Source: JABCPE02 sp963520375 (lineage in GTDB: Bacteria > Bacteroidota > Bacteroidia > Flavobacteriales > Weeksellaceae). Taken from it: 16,685 nucleotides of DNA. Position numbers and translations under genes: made by a program. Position 1 is the stretch's first letter, and the number at the start of each line of letters is the position of its first letter. Of this stretch, positions 1 to 6,969 are shown in pieces. The stretch covers positions 1-16,685 of the forward strand of contig CAUQQF010000028.1 in assembly GCA_963520375.1 (NCBI GenBank), read 5' to 3'. Under the pieces are notes generated by a model that was not told where the DNA came from, did no database searches, and saw only the letters and a program-made list of their open reading frames with translations.

Positions 1-904
1 TCATAGCATTAGCCACGCCAAATTCATACGGCGGATAGATGAATTTATTAGTCCATCCATGGTAAGCAGACACTCTTTTGTTAGAAGAAACAGAAGTTTC
101 CAATGCTCTCATGGTAGTAGTTCCCACGCAGCAAATTCTTCTATTTTCCTCCACGGCTTTATTGATAATTTCAGCATTTTTTTCATCTATAATGGCCTCT
201 TCACATTCCATTTTGTGTTTAGAAATATCCTCCACTTCTATCGGGTTAAAAGTTCCTAAACCTACATGAAGCGTAACTTCTGCAAAGTTAATCCCTTTGA
301 TTTCCAGTCTCTTCATAAGGTGTTTAGAAAAGTGAAGTCCAGCCGTAGGAGCAGCCACCGCACCTTCTACTTTGGCGTAGATAGTCTGGTATCTTTCTGC
401 ATCTTCTGGCTCTACTGCTCTTTTGATGTATTTAGGAAGCGGAGTTTCTCCTAATTCTTTTAGTTTTTGACGGAATTCTTCATAACTACCATCAAATAAG
501 AACCTTAGCGTTCTTCCACGAGAAGTTGTATTGTCAATCACTTCTGCCACCAAAGATTCATCTTCAGTAAAGAAAAGCTTATTTCCTATTCTTATTTTTC
601 TTGCAGGATCTACCAAAACATCCCAAACACGAGTTTCACGGTCAAGTTCTCTAAGTAGAAAAACTTCTATTCTTGCTCCAGTTTTTTCTTTGTTTCCGTA
701 TAGTCTTGCAGGAAAAACCTTAGTATTATTAAAGATAAATAAATCTCCATCATCGAAATAATCAATCACATCCTTGAACAACTTATGCTCTATGGTTTCA
801 GTTTTTCTATTGAGAACCATTAGTTTTGCTTCGTCTCTGTGTTCTGATGGATGTTCAGCCAAAAGGTGCTCTGGCAAATGGAAATTAAAATTAGATGTTT
901 TCAT
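1..904 (-). CDS. queA: S-adenosylmethionine:tRNA ribosyltransferase-isomerase QueA (3' end outside window)
   Basis: Transfers and isomerises the ribosyl part of S-adenosylmethionine onto preQ1-modified tRNA, giving epoxyqueuosine in the wobble position of GUN anticodons; a cytoplasmic enzyme. The start ATG is the complement of 902-904 and translation gives MKTSNFNFHLPEHLLAEHPS. About 301 codons lie in the window and the frame runs off the left edge without a stop; the family is usually about 350 residues, so roughly the last 50 are missing. Family motifs seen in order are NNTKVFPARLYG, VDPARK, GAVAAPTAGLHF, HVGLGTF and TTTMRALE. The encoded part shows no frameshift. It has its own Bacteroidota-type promoter (955-985), so it need not depend on the glycosylase gene upstream. 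The leader is short and I saw no preQ1 riboswitch in it. Confidence 0.95.
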   Translation of the reverse strand, partial: MKTSNFNFHLPEHLLAEHPSEHRDEAKLMVLNRKTETIEHKLFKDVIDYFDDGDLFIFNNTKVFPARLYGNKEKTGARIEVFLLRELDRETRVWDVLVDPARKIRIGNKLFFTEDESLVAEVIDNTTSRGRTLRFLFDGSYEEFRQKLKELGETPLPKYIKRAVEPEDAERYQTIYAKVEGAVAAPTAGLHFSKHLMKRLEIKGINFAEVTLHVGLGTFNPIEVEDISKHKMECEEAIIDEKNAEIINKAVEENRRICCVGTTTMRALETSVSSNKRVSAYHGWTNKFIYPPYEFGVANAM

Positions 905-954
905 TTGAATAAAATTTACGGATTTTATATTTTTTTAAAACTAAAATAAGTCGG

Positions 955-985
955 CAAATATACAACCTTAAAATGCCTTTGTCAA
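955..985 (-). promoter_or_regulatory. Bacteroidota-type promoter for queA
   Basis: Read on the minus strand, TTGACA (980-985) is followed by TATATTTG (955-962), which matches TAnnTTTG exactly. There are 20 bases between the TTG and the TA, the spacing expected for the primary sigma factor of this phylum. It lies about 50 bases before the queA ATG. Confidence 0.6.
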
Positions 986-1033
986 GTTTTATTTTTATCA
1001 ACGCTCCAAACCACCTTTAAATACGGGCTAAAA

Positions 1034-1537
1034 TCAATTTGTTTTTGAAGAAATATATTCCAAAATCTTTTTCCAGTCTTCTAATTTTTTGTCAAAAGAA
1101 ATAGTATGCAAAGGGCTAGTTGAAGGCAAAAGTATAATGGGTAAATGAAAATCATGACCCAATAATTTAATGAGATTTTTATAAGATTTTTGACCATTGC
1201 AGAAAACCGCCTTTATATTAGAGTGTTTTTCCAGCAAATCAGGGATTTGGTTTGTAGTTTCATTCTTAATTTTCACATCCTGACTTCCCTCCCTTTCGCA
1301 ACTTTCTATGGTGTCCCAAAGTGCGATATGATATTTCTCTAAAAGCTCTAATCTATCCTGATAATCAGCAGAAAACTCCTCCCCAAACATACAAAATAAC
1401 AATTTCCAAAAATGATTCTGAGGATGAGCGTAGTATTCTTGTTTCTCCAAAGATTTCGCCCCAGGGATAGAACCCAAAATCAGGATTTTAGACTTTTTGG
1501 ATATTATTGGAGGGAAAGACTGAATTCTAAACTGCAT
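1034..1537 (-). CDS. DNA-deoxyinosine glycosylase (uracil-DNA glycosylase superfamily, family 6)
   Basis: A 167-residue single-domain protein of the uracil-DNA glycosylase fold. The motifs fit the family 6 hypoxanthine-DNA glycosylases: LGSIPGAKSL (about 21-30), then YYAHPQNHFW (35-44), in which N41 matches the catalytic asparagine, and LPSTSPLHT (137-145) near the C-terminus. These enzymes remove hypoxanthine left by adenine deamination; uracil is a poor substrate for those characterised. The substrate here is inferred from family motifs only. The ATG at 1537 is the natural start, as the N-terminus MQFRIQSFPPI has the usual distance to the first motif. The stop TGA is at 1034-1036. The gene is divergent from thrS and 129 bases upstream of queA on the same strand. 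Confidence 0.85.
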   Translation of the reverse strand: MQFRIQSFPPIISKKSKILILGSIPGAKSLEKQEYYAHPQNHFWKLLFCMFGEEFSADYQDRLELLEKYHIALWDTIESCEREGSQDVKIKNETTNQIPDLLEKHSNIKAVFCNGQKSYKNLIKLLGHDFHLPIILLPSTSPLHTISFDKKLEDWKKILEYISSKTN

Positions 1538-1554
1538 TTTTTATAAATTATCAA

Positions 1555-1562
1555 CAAAAATA
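1555..1562 (-). promoter_or_regulatory. Possible -7 element for the DNA glycosylase gene
   Basis: TATTTTTG on the minus strand matches TAnnTTTG, 17 bases before the ATG at 1537. I see no good TTG at the -33 position, so this is only a candidate in an A+T-rich divergent region. Confidence 0.3.
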
Positions 1563-1606
1563 AGTTTTTTAGGTCTAAAAATATTTATAATTTCACTTCT
1601 ATTTTG

Positions 1607-1614
1607 TAGATTTG
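1607..1614 (+). promoter_or_regulatory. Probable -7 element for the thrS-infC-rpmI-rplT cluster
   Basis: TAGATTTG matches TAnnTTTG, 20 bases before the thrS ATG. The upstream half is weak, with no clear TTG 19-21 bases away. If used, the leader would be very short, leaving no space for a T-box or other thrS leader element. Confidence 0.45.
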
Positions 1615-1634
1615 CCATTCAATTTTTTAATACT

Positions 1635-3569
1635 ATGATAAAAATAACTTTTCCAGACGGCAATCAGCGTGATTTTAACAGAGGAATAACTCCTTTGGAA
1701 ATTGCCAAATCAATTAGCGAAGGTCTTGCGAGAAATACCATCTCTGCACTAGTAGATGAAAAACAAGTAGAAGTCTCTACCCCTATCACGGAGGATGCCA
1801 CGGTTCAGTTATTAACATGGAATGATGATATGGGTAAAAAAGCCTTCTGGCACTCTTCTGCCCATGTTTTAGCACAGACTATTTTGGATTTTTATCCTAA
1901 TGCGAAACTTACCATAGGTCCTGCCATAGAAAACGGATTTTACTATGATGTGGATTTTGATGGAGAAATTCTTTCTGAGAAAGATTTTGAAAAAATTGAG
2001 AAAAAAATGCTGGAAAATGCAAAGAAAGATTCAGCTTTTAGAATTTATCCAGTATCCAAAACAGATGCACTGAAAGAATATGCTGATAATCCTTTCAAAA
2101 AGGAATTGATAGAAAACCTTACTGATGGAGAAATCACTTTTGTGACTCATGATAATTTCACAGACCTATGCCGTGGAGGACATATTCCTAGCACAGGACT
2201 TATAAAAGCTGTAAAAATCCTAAATGCAGCAGGAGCATACTGGCGAGGAGACGAAAAAAATAAGCAGCTTACCAGAGTTTATGGTATTTCTTTCCCAAAA
2301 CAAAAAGAACTTACCGAATACTTGGAAAGATTGGAAGAAGCAAAACGCCGTGACCACAGAAAACTAGGTAAAGAATTAGGAATTTTTGCCTTTTCTGAAA
2401 AAGTAGGTGCAGGGCTTCCTCTTTGGCTTCCAAAAGGTGCTGCATTAAGAAAAAAATTAGAAAATTTCCTTTCTGAAGCACAGAAAAAAGCAGGATATGA
2501 ATTCGTAATTTCTCCGCACATCGGTCACAAAGACTTGTATGTAACTTCTGGACATTACGAAAAATATGGTGCAGATTCATTTCAGCCGATAAAAACTCCA
2601 CACGAAGGAGAAGAATTTTTATTAAAGCCAATGAACTGCCCTCACCACTGCGAAATATACAAAACTAGCCAGTGGTCTTATAAAGATTTACCAAAGAGAT
2701 TTGCGGAATTTGGAACGGTATATAGATATGAGCAAAGTGGTGAATTACACGGACTTACCAGAGTAAGAGGCTTTACTCAGGATGATGCTCACCTATTCTG
2801 TACTCCAGACCAGTTATTATCTGAGTTTGAAGGAGTTATAGACTTGGTGTTGTATGTATTCAGCAGCCTTGGATTTGCTGATTTTACGGCTCAAATTTCA
2901 TTAAGAGACCCTGAAAACAAGCAAAAATACATCGGTTCTGATGAAAACTGGGAAAAAGCAGAAAATGCAATCATTACCGCTGCTAAAAATAAAGGACTAA
3001 ATACCGTGGTAGAATACGGAGAAGCTGCATTCTACGGGCCAAAACTAGATTTCATGGTGAAAGATGCTTTGGGAAGAAGCTGGCAGCTTGGAACAATCCA
3101 AGTTGATTACAACCTGCCAGAGAGATTTGACCTTTGGTATACAGGCAGTGACAACGAGAAGCACAGACCAGTGATGATTCACAGAGCACCGTTTGGTTCT
3201 ATGGAGCGTTTTATCGCTATTTTACTAGAAAATACAGCGGGAGATTTCCCACTTTGGCTGGCTCCAGAGCAGTTTACAATCCTTCCAATTAGTGAAAAAT
3301 ATGTAAATTATGCAGAAAAAGTTTCACAATTGCTGGAAATTAACGATATTTGCGGTCTGATTGACAAAAGAAATGAAAAAACGGGTAAAAAAATCCGTGA
3401 TGCAGAATTAAACAAACTGCCATTTATGCTGGTTGTAGGAGAAAATGAAGAAGCTGAGGGAACTGTTTCCGTGAGAAAGAGAGGCGAAGGAGATTTAGGA
3501 ACAATGAGCATAGAGGATTTCATAGCTTACTTTAAGAAAGAGGCAGCTTTGTCATCAGATATTAAATAA
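1635..3569 (+). CDS. thrS: Threonyl-tRNA synthetase
   Basis: Charges tRNA-Thr with threonine in the cytoplasm. At 644 residues it is a full-length bacterial enzyme. Domains in order: N-terminal TGS domain (about 1-62), editing domain with H73-x3-H77 in HSSAHVL and the later DLCRGGHIP motif, class II catalytic core, and the C-terminal anticodon-binding domain from about residue 540. The zinc ligands expected from the E. coli enzyme are all present: C335 in MNCPHH, H386 in DDAHLF and H516 in HRAPFGSMER. Class II motif 2 appears as FGTVYRYEQSGELHGLTRVR. The editing site looks intact, so proofreading of serine is expected. It is the first gene of the cluster; the infC ATG follows 59 bases later without a terminator. 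Confidence 0.98.
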   Translation: MIKITFPDGNQRDFNRGITPLEIAKSISEGLARNTISALVDEKQVEVSTPITEDATVQLLTWNDDMGKKAFWHSSAHVLAQTILDFYPNAKLTIGPAIENGFYYDVDFDGEILSEKDFEKIEKKMLENAKKDSAFRIYPVSKTDALKEYADNPFKKELIENLTDGEITFVTHDNFTDLCRGGHIPSTGLIKAVKILNAAGAYWRGDEKNKQLTRVYGISFPKQKELTEYLERLEEAKRRDHRKLGKELGIFAFSEKVGAGLPLWLPKGAALRKKLENFLSEAQKKAGYEFVISPHIGHKDLYVTSGHYEKYGADSFQPIKTPHEGEEFLLKPMNCPHHCEIYKTSQWSYKDLPKRFAEFGTVYRYEQSGELHGLTRVRGFTQDDAHLFCTPDQLLSEFEGVIDLVLYVFSSLGFADFTAQISLRDPENKQKYIGSDENWEKAENAIITAAKNKGLNTVVEYGEAAFYGPKLDFMVKDALGRSWQLGTIQVDYNLPERFDLWYTGSDNEKHRPVMIHRAPFGSMERFIAILLENTAGDFPLWLAPEQFTILPISEKYVNYAEKVSQLLEINDICGLIDKRNEKTGKKIRDAELNKLPFMLVVGENEEAEGTVSVRKRGEGDLGTMSIEDFIAYFKKEAALSSDIK

Positions 3570-3628
3570 GATATTAACCATTAAAATTTAAAGCGATAGC
3601 ACTAAAGAAAATTAACAACAGAGGTCCG

Positions 3629-4156
3629 ATGCGAAAGCCTGCACAGGAAGATGCGCATCAGATTAACGACAAAATCAGAGCCAAGGAGGTTCGTTTGGTC
3701 GGTGATAATGTAGAACCTGGTGTCTACCCTACTTCTGAAGCTTTGAAAATGGCTGAAGAACAGGAATTGGATTTGGTAGTAATTTCGGATAAAGCAGAGC
3801 CTTTTATCTGCCGTATCTTGGATTACAAAAAGTTCCTTTATGAACAAAAGAAAAAACAAAAGGAGCTGAAAGCCAAGCAGGTAAAAGTGGTGATAAAGGA
3901 AATCCGTTTCGGTCCTCAGACTGATGAGCACGATTTCCAATTCAAGAAAAAACACGCTGAAAAATTCTTGGAAGAAGGTTCTAAACTAAAAACTTATGTA
4001 TTCTTCAAAGGAAGATCAATAGTTTTTAAGGATCAAGGAGAAATACTACTTCTAAAACTTGCCCAAGAGCTGGAGCATGTAGGAAAGGTAGACCAAATGC
4101 CTAAATTAGAAGGAAAAAGAATGATAATGCTAATGAGCCCGAAAAAGGCTAAATAG
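3629..4156 (+). CDS. infC: Translation initiation factor IF-3
   Basis: Binds the 30S subunit, blocks premature 50S joining and checks the start codon. From the ATG the protein is 175 residues: the N-domain includes INDKIRAKEVRLVG, a lysine-rich linker follows (YEQKKKQKELKAKQ), and the C-domain starts near IKEIRFGPQTDEHD and ends KRMIMLMSPKKAK. The start is uncertain. The frame is open upstream to a TAA at 3575-3577, and that extension contains an in-frame ATT (3611) and ATA (3596), the kind of rare start that infC uses for autoregulation in E. coli. The ATG at 3629 has AGAGG shortly upstream and already gives a complete N-domain, so I list it. A gene for a secreted protein follows after 13 bases. 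Confidence 0.95.
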   Translation: MRKPAQEDAHQINDKIRAKEVRLVGDNVEPGVYPTSEALKMAEEQELDLVVISDKAEPFICRILDYKKFLYEQKKKQKELKAKQVKVVIKEIRFGPQTDEHDFQFKKKHAEKFLEEGSKLKTYVFFKGRSIVFKDQGEILLLKLAQELEHVGKVDQMPKLEGKRMIMLMSPKKAK

Positions 4157-4169
4157 TTTTTATTAAATT

Positions 4170-4778
4170 ATGAATAAATTATTTGCTCTTTTATCAATTT
4201 CATTGTTCTCTTTTTCTTATGGGCAATATTATAAAGCTGAACTTCTTTATAAAGATGGAAATACAGAAAAAGGTCTACTGAATTCTTTAGTGGATATAAA
4301 TAATAGGAAAGCCAAGAAAGCTGTATTTAAATCAGATGAAAATGCTCAGAAAAAAGTCATTTCTGTAGAGAATGTAGAAAGAATTACTTATTTCAATGAT
4401 GATGGAAGTACTTCAATAGGAGAGTTGGTAAATTTTAGGAATAAAAGAAATTTATGGGCTTTTAAAATAAAAAAAGTCAAAGATTTAACAGTTTACTCCA
4501 TCACTGTTCATATTCCAGTTCAATATAGGAGTGGAGGAATTATTACTCCATCAACTACATATACCGACTATTTATTTAAATATAAAGATGAAGCAGCTGA
4601 CCATGTATTTAGACATTATGTTGGACCTTCAATTGGAGAAAAAGCTGCAAACAAAAAGTGGTTAAAAAAATACTTTAAAGATAAATGCGCTAAATTAGCT
4701 GAAAATGTAGATGAGCTAGAATATGAAAAAGAATCACCAATGCCTTTTGTAGACTATTATGAAAAGCATTGTAAATAA
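4170..4778 (+). CDS. Predicted secreted protein of unknown function, inserted between infC and rpmI
   Basis: I do not recognise a named family. The 202-residue product starts with a clear Sec signal peptide: K3, a hydrophobic stretch LFALLSISLFSF, then SYG with likely cleavage before Q19. No lipobox cysteine is present, so it is not an obvious lipoprotein, and I see no C-terminal type IX sorting domain. The mature part is lysine-rich and begins YYKAELLYKDGNTEKGLLN, followed by a segment rich in predicted beta strands (about 45-140). This style is common in small flavobacterial envelope proteins that carry a 'turn a numeric parameter into an element' type of beta repeat, but I cannot assign a function. 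The C-terminal third is helical and contains C173 and C201, which could pair. It lies 13 bases after infC and 37 before rpmI on the same strand, so it is probably co-transcribed with ribosomal genes despite its export signal. Confidence 0.85.
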   Translation: MNKLFALLSISLFSFSYGQYYKAELLYKDGNTEKGLLNSLVDINNRKAKKAVFKSDENAQKKVISVENVERITYFNDDGSTSIGELVNFRNKRNLWAFKIKKVKDLTVYSITVHIPVQYRSGGIITPSTTYTDYLFKYKDEAADHVFRHYVGPSIGEKAANKKWLKKYFKDKCAKLAENVDELEYEKESPMPFVDYYEKHCK

Positions 4779-4815
4779 AAATATTGATAACAAATAACAT
4801 AAAAGAAGTAAGAAA

Positions 4816-5013
4816 ATGCCAAAATTAAAAACGAAATCAGGTGCTAAGAAGCGTTTTGCTCTTACTGGAACAGGTAAAATCAAAAGAAAAAATGCTTTCA
4901 AAAGCCACATCTTGACTAAAAAAGAAACTAAGAGAAAGAGAAATCTAACTCAAACTTCTTATGTTGCTAGTGTGGACGAGAAAAGCGTTTTAAAGCAATT
5001 AGCAATTAAGTAG
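4816..5013 (+). CDS. rpmI: 50S ribosomal protein L35
   Basis: A 65-residue, strongly basic protein of normal length for L35. The N-terminus MPKLKTKSGAKKRF and the following TGTGKIKRKNAFKSHILTKK are typical of the family. It is a structural component of the large ribosomal subunit. It follows the secreted-protein gene by 37 bases and precedes rplT by 119 bases, a longer gap than usual for this pair. Confidence 0.97.
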   Translation: MPKLKTKSGAKKRFALTGTGKIKRKNAFKSHILTKKETKRKRNLTQTSYVASVDEKSVLKQLAIK

Positions 5014-5066
5014 TTTTTATAAATCATTTCGGTTTATAAGAATTTTATTCAAAAAAGTTTAACCCT

Positions 5067-5110
5067 GAAACGGTGCCACTAAGAGAATTCTATGTAATTC
5101 CGCCCTTTTC
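5067..5110 (+). promoter_or_regulatory. Candidate structured mRNA element before rplT (possible L20 autoregulatory site)
   Basis: The gap between rpmI and rplT has a more G+C-rich block that can fold. GAAA (5067-5070) pairs with TTTC (5107-5110), GGTG (5072-5075) with CGCC (5101-5104) including one G-U pair, and GAATT (5085-5089) with AATTC (5096-5100) around a six-base loop. A nine-base bulge lies on the 5' side. A run of A-rich sequence then leads to the rplT ATG. L20 is known to bind its own mRNA in E. coli and Firmicutes; that this is its site here is inference from position and foldability. Confidence 0.35.
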
Positions 5111-5132
5111 AAAAAAACAAATTAATTAAATT

Positions 5133-5477
5133 ATGCCAAGATCAGTAAACGCTGTAGCGTCTAGAGCGCGCAGAAAAAAAATCTTAAAACAAGCTAAAGG
5201 TTTCTTCGGAAGAAGAAAAAATGTTTGGACTGTTGCTAAAAACGCAGTAGAAAAAGCAATGCAATATGCCTACAGAGGCAGAAAAGAGAAAAAGAGAAAT
5301 TTCAGAAGTCTTTGGATTACGCGTATCAATGCGGGAACTAGACAATACGGAATGTCTTACTCTCAGTTCATGGGAGCTCTTAAGAGAAACAACATCGAGC
5401 TAAATAGAAAAGTATTGGCTGATTTAGCAATGAATCATCCAGAAGCATTCAAAGCTGTTGTAGATCAAGTAAAATAA
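5133..5477 (+). CDS. rplT: 50S ribosomal protein L20
   Basis: A 114-residue protein of the usual L20 length. It has the long basic N-terminal extension (MPRSVNAVASRARRKKILK, then AKGFFGRRKN) that threads into 23S rRNA, and the globular C-domain with WITRINAGTRQYGMSYSQF. It acts early in large-subunit assembly and, in several bacteria, also represses translation of its own operon. It is the last gene of the cluster and is followed after 33 bases by a strong terminator hairpin (5511-5541). Confidence 0.98.
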   Translation: MPRSVNAVASRARRKKILKQAKGFFGRRKNVWTVAKNAVEKAMQYAYRGRKEKKRNFRSLWITRINAGTRQYGMSYSQFMGALKRNNIELNRKVLADLAMNHPEAFKAVVDQVK

Positions 5478-5510
5478 ATGTTGAATCGCGTTTTTTGTTA
5501 TCAATAAAAG

Positions 5511-5541
5511 AAATCCAGGTTATTATTAATCTGGATTTTTT
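5511..5541 (+). terminator. Rho-independent terminator after rplT
   Basis: AAATCCAG (5511-5518) pairs perfectly with CTGGATTT (5531-5538) around a 12-base loop, and the right arm runs into a T tract. It ends the thrS-rplT cluster. The next gene starts only 18 bases further on, and I found no convincing separate promoter for it. Confidence 0.85.
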
Positions 5542-5559
5542 ACTAAAATATTAAAACGA

Positions 5560-6324
5560 ATGAAACTAAAATTTTTAGGAACAGGAACTTCCCAAGGTGT
5601 TCCAATAATCGGTTCTGATGATCCTGTCTGTTTGTCTTCTGACCCAAAAGACAAAAGGCTGCGAAGTTCTGCTCTGATAACCACCGAGACAAATGGGAAA
5701 ATATTGATAGACTGCGGGCCTGATTTCAGACAGCAGATGCTTACCAATGGAGAAAATAACATAGATGCAGTGCTTCTCACACACGAGCATAATGACCATG
5801 TAATCGGACTGGATGACCTGCGTCCCATCATCTTCAAAAGACAAAAAAATATTCCTATCTATTGTCTGGAAAGGACTGCGGAAGAAATAAAACTGCGGTT
5901 TCCCTATGCATTTAGTGAGGTAAGATACCCTGGAGCTCCAAGTTTTGATATCCATCTGATAAACAATGATTTTAAAATAAATGAAACCAAAATCACGCCG
6001 ATACATGTTTTTCACAATCAGCTGCCTATAATAGGTTTTAAAGTAAAAAATTTGGCTTATATAACGGATGCAAGCTATATCCCTGCTTCGGAAATGAAGA
6101 AACTGCTAAATCTGGATTTCTTGATTATCAACTGTCTTAGAAAAGAGGAAAAACATCCTGCACATTTCATTTTGCCAGATGTTTTGGAATTGGTAGAAAA
6201 GCTAAAACCGAAGAAAACCTATCTGACACACATCAGCCATAAATTAGGTTTTTATGAACAGACAGAGGCTGAACTCCCTGATGATGTTCATCTGGCGTAT
6301 GATGGTTTAGAAATTATTTTCTAA
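5560..6324 (+). CDS. PhnP-like metallo-beta-lactamase-fold hydrolase
   Basis: A 254-residue cytoplasmic MBL-fold protein. The N-terminal GTGTSQGVP, the HxHxDH metal motif (H75, H77, D79, H80 in THEHNDH), H149/H152, D170 in YITD and the LTHISH motif (H224, H227) near the C-terminus all match the PhnP branch. E. coli PhnP is a cyclic phosphodiesterase; many Bacteroidota carry such a protein without a phn operon, as here. The catalytic dinuclear site looks complete. Near residues 18-24, GSDDPVC holds only one cysteine of the usual Cys cluster that binds an extra structural zinc in PhnP, so that zinc is probably absent. The true substrate cannot be told. It starts 18 bases after the rplT terminator. 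Confidence 0.85.
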   Translation: MKLKFLGTGTSQGVPIIGSDDPVCLSSDPKDKRLRSSALITTETNGKILIDCGPDFRQQMLTNGENNIDAVLLTHEHNDHVIGLDDLRPIIFKRQKNIPIYCLERTAEEIKLRFPYAFSEVRYPGAPSFDIHLINNDFKINETKITPIHVFHNQLPIIGFKVKNLAYITDASYIPASEMKKLLNLDFLIINCLRKEEKHPAHFILPDVLELVEKLKPKKTYLTHISHKLGFYEQTEAELPDDVHLAYDGLEIIF

Positions 6325-6341
6325 AATTATATTAATTTTTT

Positions 6342-6371
6342 TTGCTGTTATGAAAATAATGTCTATATTTG
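6342..6371 (+). promoter_or_regulatory. Bacteroidota-type promoter for tRNA-Leu
   Basis: TTG (6342-6344, preceded by a run of T), then 19 bases, then TATATTTG (6364-6371), an exact TAnnTTTG match. It ends 20 bases before the mature tRNA, a normal distance for a short 5' leader. This is the best promoter match in the window. Confidence 0.75.
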
Positions 6372-6391
6372 CACCCGTAAGATTTGAGTAG

Positions 6392-6473
6392 GCCCAGATG
6401 GCGGAACTGGTAGACGCACTGGACTCAAAATCCAGCGCCGCAAGGCGTGCCGGTTCGATTCCGGCTCTGGGTA
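6392..6473 (+). tRNA. tRNA-Leu, anticodon CAA
   Basis: The acceptor stem GCCCAGA (6392-6398) pairs with TCTGGGT (6466-6472), with a G-U at the outer end; A6473 is the discriminator. The anticodon stem CTGGA/TCCAG encloses the loop CTCAAAA, giving anticodon CAA (6426-6428), which reads the leucine codon UUG. A long variable arm CGCC-gcaa-GGCG and the T arm GCCGG-TTCGATT-CCGGC confirm a class II tRNA of the leucine type. The gene does not encode CCA, so the tail is added afterwards. It has its own promoter and terminator, so it is a single-gene unit. Confidence 0.96.
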
Positions 6474-6477
6474 CAAT

Positions 6478-6518
6478 ATTAGGAAAGCCTTTTTATAAAA
6501 GCTTTCCTAATTTTTTTT
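6478..6518 (+). terminator. Rho-independent terminator after tRNA-Leu
   Basis: ATTAGGAAAGC (6478-6488) pairs perfectly with GCTTTCCTAAT (6501-6511) around a 12-base loop that can itself pair further, followed by a run of eight T. On the opposite strand there is no good T tract, so it serves mainly the tRNA and not the convergent orphan gene. Confidence 0.88.
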
Positions 6519-6538
6519 AAATTCCATTCTGAAAAATA

Positions 6539-6874
6539 TCATTTCTTTTCTTTAGCATATTTGCTGAACCGCTCTATCCAACCATTTTCCCCCAATGGCT
6601 CAGCCTTTAGCATTTCGCTAATTTCTACTAAATTAATCTGCTTCCCATTTTCTTCGTAAATCAATTTAAAACATTCATGTTCTTCAAATATTTTTAAAAA
6701 ATTAAAAAAAATATTTGAAGAATACTCTTTTATTATTTCATTAATATTTTCATTTAAAATATTTCGTCTTGTACAAAACAATATATTTTCTTTAGCTATT
6801 TCAAGTGGAAAATCACAAACATTGGTTATTAAGATTTTTCCAAATTCATCTAAAATTTCTTGATTTGTTTTCAT
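6539..6874 (-). CDS. Hypothetical protein, 111 residues, orphan next to tRNA-Leu
   Basis: I do not recognise this protein. It is soluble with no signal peptide or membrane segment, acidic in its second half, and probably mostly helical; the end reads AEPLGENGWIERFSKYAKEKK. Its size and acidity would suit an immunity-type or other small accessory protein, but no motif proves that. The gene is more A+T-rich than its neighbours, as the runs of A and T at 6690-6790 show. Upstream the frame stays open for 33 codons, as far as the 3' end of purE, but contains no ATG, so the ATG at 6874 is chosen. It could be co-transcribed with purE, 95 bases upstream on the same strand, because no clear terminator lies between them. 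Confidence 0.65.
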   Translation of the reverse strand: MKTNQEILDEFGKILITNVCDFPLEIAKENILFCTRRNILNENINEIIKEYSSNIFFNFLKIFEEHECFKLIYEENGKQINLVEISEMLKAEPLGENGWIERFSKYAKEKK

Positions 6875-6969
6875 TTTATATTTTTTCCAATTATTAATAC
6901 CATTCCAAGGAAATATTTTTATACTTCTGAAATATTTTCTTCTAAAATGCTTAAATCTATAAAATTCCG

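Noticed and set aside
59..761. Several plus-strand open frames of 62-76 codons at the left edge
   Set aside because: They are antisense to queA, which reads through the whole region on the minus strand.
905..955. preQ1 riboswitch before queA
   Set aside because: The predicted leader is about 45 bases of A+T-rich sequence with no G- or C-rich stem of the right shape.
1538..1634. T-box or other threonine-responsive leader before thrS
   Set aside because: The gap is under 100 bases, shared with a divergent gene, and the probable promoter lies 20 bases before the ATG, so there is no room.
2279..2631. Minus-strand open frames of 80 and 106 codons within thrS
   Set aside because: Both are antisense to the conserved catalytic part of thrS and show no features of their own.
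5575..6015. A 146-codon minus-strand open frame
   Set aside because: Shadow of the PhnP-like hydrolase gene, which carries all the family motifs on the other strand.
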